Below are positions 5,051-8,381 of a stretch of 8,381 nucleotides of DNA, in pieces. Each line of letters begins with the position of its first letter. Position 1 is the first letter of the stretch. The stretch lies in the NCBI GenBank assembly GCA_001796995.1, contig MGOB01000065.1, positions 15,289 to 23,669 of the forward strand, written 5' to 3'. The notes under the pieces were generated by a model. That model did no database searches and was not told where the DNA came from. It saw only the letters and a list, made by a program, of their open reading frames with translations. This DNA is from Chloroflexi bacterium RBG_16_68_14 (GTDB lineage Bacteria; Chloroflexota; Dehalococcoidia; DSTF01; RBG-16-68-14). The translations under genes and the position numbers were made by a program.

Positions 5051-5305
5051 ATGGACGCAGGCTCGCAGGCACTCGAACGGCGGCCCGGAGCGCCGACCCG
5101 CTTCGCGCTCTGGTACATCGAGACATACCGCGAGCGCGTCGCGCCGAAGCTGCGCCCGCGCTGCCGCTTTCAGCCGACCTGCTCGGAGTACGGCCTGGAG
5201 GCATACCGCCGCTACGGGTTCCTGCGGGCGACGGAGAAGACGCTCTGGCGGCTGCTCCGCTGCCACCCCTTCCGGCGCGGCACGGCGATGTACGACCCGC
5301 CCTAG
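5051..5305 (+). CDS. yidD: Membrane protein insertion efficiency factor YidD
   Basis: The 84-aa protein carries the whole YidD signature: an N-terminal amphipathic helix (FALWYIETYRERVAPKL, 18-34), CRFQPTCSEYGLEAYRRYG at 38-56 with Cys38 and Cys44, then LWRLLRCHPFRRG at 65-77 with Cys71. YidD is a small peripheral inner-membrane protein that assists YidC/Sec-dependent insertion. The C-terminal GGxDPVP end of the family is reduced here to AMYDPP. The ATG at 5051 gives the usual family length; the same frame stays open far upstream, but inside the preceding gene. The ribosome binding site is weak (AGGGACGAAG just upstream), which suggests coupling to the gene before it. In many bacteria yidD lies between rnpA and yidC; here it lies apart from both, next to a membrane protein and a rhomboid protease. 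Confidence 0.93.
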   Translation: MDAGSQALERRPGAPTRFALWYIETYRERVAPKLRPRCRFQPTCSEYGLEAYRRYGFLRATEKTLWRLLRCHPFRRGTAMYDPP

Positions 5306-5321
5306 GCGCTCCCGGAGGCGT

Positions 5322-5903
5322 ATGCCCAGCCGCTCTCCCAGGTCCAAGCTCTACACCCGCACCGGCGACCGGGGCGAGACCGGCCTCTTCGGCGGGCGGC
5401 GCGTCCCCAAGGACCACCCCCGCCTCGTCGCCTGCGGCACCATCGACGAGTTCAACGCCGTCCTCGGCGCGGCCGCCTCTTTCATCCGCCAGCGAAGCGT
5501 GGTCGACATGCTCCACGCCATCCAGAATGAGCTGTTCAACATCGGCGCCGAGCTGTCCAGCGACCAGCCGGTGCGCCGGGGCAAGGGGCAGGCCGGCGTC
5601 TTCCAACTGAACCCGGCCAGAGCCAGGTGGCTGGAGACGCTCATCGACGAGTACGATGCCCGTGTGCCGCCCCTCCGCACGTTCGTCCTGCCGTCGGGCA
5701 CCACCGCCGCCTCCTTCCTCCACCTCGCCCGCGCCGTCTGCCGCCGGGCGGAGCGCACGGTGGTCACGCTCGCTCGCACGGAGCGCGTCAACCCGGCCAT
5801 CCTCACCTACCTGAACCGCCTCAGCGACCTCCTCTTCGTCCTCGCCCGCTACCTGAACAAAGCCGCTCGCCGCCGCGAGCTCCTATGGCGCAAGGATGGC
5901 TAG
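5322..5903 (+). CDS. pduO: PduO-type cob(I)alamin adenosyltransferase
   Basis: The 193-aa cytoplasmic enzyme transfers the 5'-deoxyadenosyl group of ATP to cob(I)alamin or cob(I)yrinic acid a,c-diamide, giving the coenzyme form of B12. Seen: the N-terminal ATP-binding segment KLYTRTGDRGETGLFGG (9-25), DEFNAVLG (42-49), the central helix QNELFNIGAELSS (68-80), FVLPSGTTAASFLHLARAVCRRAER (121-145, the last residues being the conserved RxxxRRAER) and NRLSDLLFVLARYLN (165-179). All match the MMAB/PduO family, with no missing key element; length is normal. The ATG at 5322 has a GGAGG only three bases upstream, closer than usual, and there is no better start. It follows yidD by 16 bases. No other cobalamin gene is nearby. 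Confidence 0.95.
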   Translation: MPSRSPRSKLYTRTGDRGETGLFGGRRVPKDHPRLVACGTIDEFNAVLGAAASFIRQRSVVDMLHAIQNELFNIGAELSSDQPVRRGKGQAGVFQLNPARARWLETLIDEYDARVPPLRTFVLPSGTTAASFLHLARAVCRRAERTVVTLARTERVNPAILTYLNRLSDLLFVLARYLNKAARRRELLWRKDG

Positions 5904-5939
5904 CGCGGCGGCCTACAGTCACCAGCACGCCGGCGCGCC

Positions 5940-6758
5940 GTGATCCCCATCGGCGATAGCGTCCGGGCCCGGAGCTTCCCTTATGTCAATCTCGCCATCA
6001 TTGGCATCAACGTCGTCGTCTTCCTCTATGAGATCACGCTGAGCACCCTCCCCACCTACTTCGTCCCCTCGCTGGGGCCGGGGCTGATCTTCTCCGAACT
6101 GGACCGCTTCTTCTTCGACTGGGGGGCGATACCCGCCTGCCTGGGTGACCGCTTAGGCTTCGACCCCGCTGCGCCGTCGCAGGCGCTGGCCGCCCTCTGC
6201 CCGGACTCCGACCGGGTGCTCTTCACCCCCTTCGCCTCCATGTTCATTCACGGCGGCTGGTTCCACCTGATCGGCAACATGATCTTCCTCTGGGTCTTCG
6301 GCGACAACGTGGAGGACGCCATGGGCCACCTGCGCTATGCGCTCTTCTACCTGATCGCAGGGCTGGCGGCGACGGCCGCCCAGGTGGCGGTGAACCAGGA
6401 CGACCTGATGCCGGCCATCGGCGCCAGCGGGGCTATCGCCGGCGTCCTGGGCGCGTACCTGGTGCTCTACCCGCGGGCCACCATCGCCGCCATCCTCCCC
6501 ATCTTCATCCTGTTCTGGATGCCCTTCTACGTGCCGGCCGTCTTCCTCATCGGCTTCTGGTTCCTCCTCCAGCTCTTCAACGGCGTCGCCGCCCTGGCTG
6601 CCACCGACGTGGTCGGCGCCGGCGGCGGCGTCGCCTGGTTCGCCCACATCGGCGGTTTCGTCGCGGGCCTGGTGCTGGTGCGGCTGTTCGTCCTCGGCCG
6701 CCGGCCGCCACCGACTCCGCACGCCATCGGGCGGCGCCGAGGACGGCCGCCTCGGTAG
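5940..6758 (+). CDS. Rhomboid family intramembrane serine protease
   Basis: The 272-aa polytopic protease has the catalytic serine in GASG (Ser163) and the catalytic histidine in AHIGG (His236), and the HGGWFHLIGNM motif (104-114), whose second histidine and asparagine form the oxyanion site. Helices are seen at about 15-33, 108-124, 131-150, 161-177, 182-213 and 232-252. The tail (254-272) is Pro/Arg-rich and probably cytoplasmic. Loop L1 is long (about 34-100) and holds two cysteines, Cys67 and Cys87. The GTG at 5940 must be the start: the stop of the adenosyltransferase gene at 5901 is in this frame, and no other start codon lies between. There is no recognisable ribosome binding site, so expression probably depends on upstream translation. 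The substrate is unknown; the exported membrane protein of the same unit is a possible but untested candidate. Confidence 0.95.
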   Translation: MIPIGDSVRARSFPYVNLAIIGINVVVFLYEITLSTLPTYFVPSLGPGLIFSELDRFFFDWGAIPACLGDRLGFDPAAPSQALAALCPDSDRVLFTPFASMFIHGGWFHLIGNMIFLWVFGDNVEDAMGHLRYALFYLIAGLAATAAQVAVNQDDLMPAIGASGAIAGVLGAYLVLYPRATIAAILPIFILFWMPFYVPAVFLIGFWFLLQLFNGVAALAATDVVGAGGGVAWFAHIGGFVAGLVLVRLFVLGRRPPPTPHAIGRRRGRPPR

Positions 6759-6794
6759 CCGTAGGCGCACCTGTCGACTGCCGGCCACCCATTC

Positions 6795-6823
6795 TTGACC
6801 CTGCATCGACCCTCTGCTACCGT
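6795..6823 (+). promoter_or_regulatory. Probable promoter of the L25 gene
   Basis: TTGACC (6795-6800) is followed by a 17-bp spacer and TACCGT (6818-6823). The -35 is five of six; the -10 is only three of six. It lies in the 118-base gap between the rhomboid and L25 genes, where no other promoter-like sequence is better. Confidence 0.5.
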
Positions 6824-6876
6824 GATCCCGCAGCGAAAACACCACTGACCGAGGCGGAGGAGGAAAGACGAGAGCG

Positions 6877-7560
6877 ATGGCTGATATCCAACTGAGCGTC
6901 GACCAGCGCACGGTGACGGGGAAGAAGGTGAAGGCGCTGCGGCGACAGGGCATTATCCCCGCCCATCTCTACGGTCACGGCACGGAGTCGCTGGCGCTGC
7001 AAACCGAGAAGCAGACCATCACCACTCTGCTGCGCAAGGCCGGCCGCAACGCCATCATCGACCTGCAGATCAACGGCGAGGGCGAACCCCGTCCGGTGGT
7101 ATTGCGAGGCGTCCAGCGCGACCCGGTCACCGACGAGCTGATGCACATCGACTTCTTCCAGATCTCGCTGACGGAGATGCTGCGGGCCGACGTGCCGCTG
7201 GTACTCATCGGGAATGCGCCGGCCGTCGCTGCATACAGCGGCGTCCTCCTGCAAACGCTGAACCACCTCGCCGTCCAGGCCCTGCCGACCGACGTGCCGG
7301 AGCAGATCGAGGTGGATGTGAGCGACCTCGACACCCTCGACGCGGCGCTCTTCGTGCGGGACCTGACTATCCCCTCCAACGTGGAGGTACTGGCCGACCC
7401 GGACCAACTGGTGGCCAAGGTGGAGCCGCCGCGCATCGCGGCCGAGATCGAAGCAGAGGAGGCGGCGGCGAAGGAAGAGGCTGTCGTGGAAGCGGCCGCC
7501 AAGGAGGCTGCGGAGGCCGAGGCCGCGCCAGCCAAGGAGGAAGCCGAGGAGAGCGAGTAG
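6877..7560 (+). CDS. rplY: 50S ribosomal protein L25/general stress protein Ctc
   Basis: The 227-aa protein is of the long Ctc/TL5 type. The N-terminal 5S rRNA-binding domain (about 1-93) includes TGKKVKALRRQGIIPAHLYG (14-33) and RGVQRDPVTDELMHIDF (77-93). The second, TL5-type beta domain (about 98-185) includes VPLVLIGNAPAV, PTDVPEQIEVDVSDL and LTIPSNVEVLADPDQLVAKV. A tail of about 40 residues (188-227) is almost only Ala, Glu and Lys, a common feature of L25 in this type of bacterium. It binds 5S rRNA in the central protuberance of the large subunit. The ribosome binding site GGAGGAGGA (6856-6864) lies twelve bases before the ATG, somewhat far. A probable own promoter precedes it. The gene is convergent with fmt and ends inside a hairpin. 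Confidence 0.97.
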   Translation: MADIQLSVDQRTVTGKKVKALRRQGIIPAHLYGHGTESLALQTEKQTITTLLRKAGRNAIIDLQINGEGEPRPVVLRGVQRDPVTDELMHIDFFQISLTEMLRADVPLVLIGNAPAVAAYSGVLLQTLNHLAVQALPTDVPEQIEVDVSDLDTLDAALFVRDLTIPSNVEVLADPDQLVAKVEPPRIAAEIEAEEAAAKEEAVVEAAAKEAAEAEAAPAKEEAEESE

Positions 7561-7569
7561 CGCTCTCCT
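7547..7569. terminator. Perfect hairpin at the convergent ends of L25 and fmt
   Basis: AGGAGAGCG (7547-7555) pairs perfectly with CGCTCTCCT (7561-7569) around the loop AGTAG, nine pairs in all. The L25 stop TAG is in the loop, and the fmt stop (7568-7570, minus strand) lies at the edge of the stem. The symmetry would let it act for both transcripts. Neither side is followed by a U-run, so it would be a weak or factor-assisted terminator, or an mRNA 3'-end stabiliser. Confidence 0.5.
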
Positions 7570-8381
7570 ACTCGCCCAGCCGCTTCCCGAGCAGCCCACG
7601 AAAGCCGCGCAGCAGCTCCTCGCCGGTCAGGGCGCGCCGGCCCGCGCGCTGCGCCCGCACCACCGCCAGCAGTCCTTTGCCGCAGCGCACGGCAAACCCC
7701 GCTCCGGCCGGCACCTTCGCGCCGTCGGAGAGGGCGAGCACCATGCCCGGCGGCTCCTCCGGGTCTCCCTCCAGCAACCAGGCCTCAAGGATGTGGAGCT
7801 GTTCCCCATCGACGGTCGTCCTCGCCACCGGCCAGGGGTTGTAGGCCCGCACGCGGCGCCAGACATCAACCGCCGGCAGCGACCAATCGATGACGGCGTC
7901 CTCGGGCCGGACGGATGGCGCGTAGCTGGCCTGCGCCTCGTCCTGGGGCTGGGGCGTGATCTCGCCTCGCTCCCATGCGGGCAGCACCTCGATGAGCAGG
8001 TCGGCGCCAAGCGCCGCCAGCTTCTCAGCCAGCGTGCCGGTCGTGTCGCTCGGCCCAATGGGCAGCGGCCGCCGGGCAACGACCGGTCCAGCGTCCAGGG
8101 CCAGCACTACCTCCAGGATCGTCACGCCCGTCTCCCCCTCCCCGGCGAGCAGAGCGGCGGCGACCGGCGCGGCGCCTCGATACTTGGGCAAGAGCGAGGC
8201 GTGGACGTTGAGCACCCCCCGGCGCGGGAGGTCCAGCAGCGGCTGTTTCAGGATCTGCCCGTAGGCAGCGATGACGATGGCGTCTGGCGCCAGCGCCCGG
8301 AGGGCGTCCAGCGCCGCGGGGGCGTTGACCCGCTCCGGCTGGAGCACGGGCAGGCCGTGGGCCTGGGCCAGCTCCTTGGCC
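7568..8381 (-). CDS. fmt: Methionyl-tRNA formyltransferase (N-terminus outside window)
   Basis: The frame runs from the right window edge to a TAG at 7570-7568, with 270 residues visible. The enzyme transfers the formyl group of 10-formyltetrahydrofolate to methionyl-tRNA for translation initiation. Seen: AYGQILKQPLLDLPRRGVLNVHASLLPKYRGAAP with the catalytic Asn and His in NVHASLLP, the third catalytic residue in LDAGP (matching the LDTG of other Fmt proteins), the ASYAPSVRPEDAVIDWS segment (TYAxKLxKEDxxIDWS in relatives), RVRAYNPWPVA, and a C-terminal tRNA-binding domain ending in GKRLGE. A GTG at 8347 is internal: the frame continues upstream with AKELAQAHGLPVLQP, which aligns with the family, so about 45 to 50 N-terminal residues are missing here. 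The formyl-binding domain near LEVVLALDAGP differs a little from the usual MxEGLDTG but keeps the Asp. Confidence 0.95.
   Translation of the reverse strand, partial: AKELAQAHGLPVLQPERVNAPAALDALRALAPDAIVIAAYGQILKQPLLDLPRRGVLNVHASLLPKYRGAAPVAAALLAGEGETGVTILEVVLALDAGPVVARRPLPIGPSDTTGTLAEKLAALGADLLIEVLPAWERGEITPQPQDEAQASYAPSVRPEDAVIDWSLPAVDVWRRVRAYNPWPVARTTVDGEQLHILEAWLLEGDPEEPPGMVLALSDGAKVPAGAGFAVRCGKGLLAVVRAQRAGRRALTGEELLRGFRGLLGKRLGE

Noticed and set aside
4110..5723. Long minus-strand open frame (537 codons) opposite the membrane protein, yidD and pduO genes
   Set aside because: Its sequence is low-complexity, rich in Arg, Gly, Ala and Pro, and lies opposite three genes with clear or well-supported reading frames. 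It is an effect of high GC content.
6153..7599. Minus-strand frames opposite rhomboid and L25
   Set aside because: Biased composition rich in Arg, Gly, Asp, Val and His, typical of antisense frames of GC-rich genes; both sense genes are unambiguous.

Overview
The window is GC-rich, densely coded bacterial DNA with no mobile element, CRISPR array, rRNA or tRNA that I can see. The gene content (Ctc/TL5-type L25 with an acidic tail, a PlsY variant, a PduO-type adenosyltransferase, an isolated yidD, a two-domain Fmt) and the protein style suggest a Chloroflexota bacterium, perhaps near Dehalococcoidia. That placement is inference from resemblance only. The genes at both edges run off the window.

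Layout. (1) 1-1204, plus strand: the C-terminal part of a cytidylate-kinase-like protein, then a PlsY-family glycerol-3-phosphate acyltransferase. (2) 1222-3710, minus strand, reading right to left: a TetR regulator, a 69-aa basic protein of unknown function, a GNAT acetyltransferase and a SAM-dependent methyltransferase. The TetR gene has a near-consensus promoter overlaid by two inverted repeats, which looks like autorepression. The GNAT-methyltransferase pair overlaps by four bases (GTGA) and has its own near-consensus promoter buried in the stop codon of the small gene. That promoter is followed by a leader of about 230 nt rich in potential RNA pairing. (3) 4020-6758, plus strand: an exported multi-spanning membrane protein of unknown function, yidD, a cob(I)alamin adenosyltransferase and a rhomboid protease, close together and probably one transcript from a promoter at 3927-3955. 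(4) 6877-7560, plus strand: ribosomal protein L25/Ctc with its own probable promoter. (5) 7568-8381, minus strand: methionyl-tRNA formyltransferase, convergent with L25. A perfect hairpin holds the L25 stop codon in its loop and reaches the fmt stop codon.

Most genes are housekeeping or common accessory functions and I see no clearly new multi-gene system. The regions most worth a second look are regulatory: the structured leader ahead of the GNAT-methyltransferase operon, the TetR/small-protein unit upstream of it with no terminator between them, the 7-bp repeat tract that supplies the methyltransferase stop codon, and the TGA-split start of plsY.
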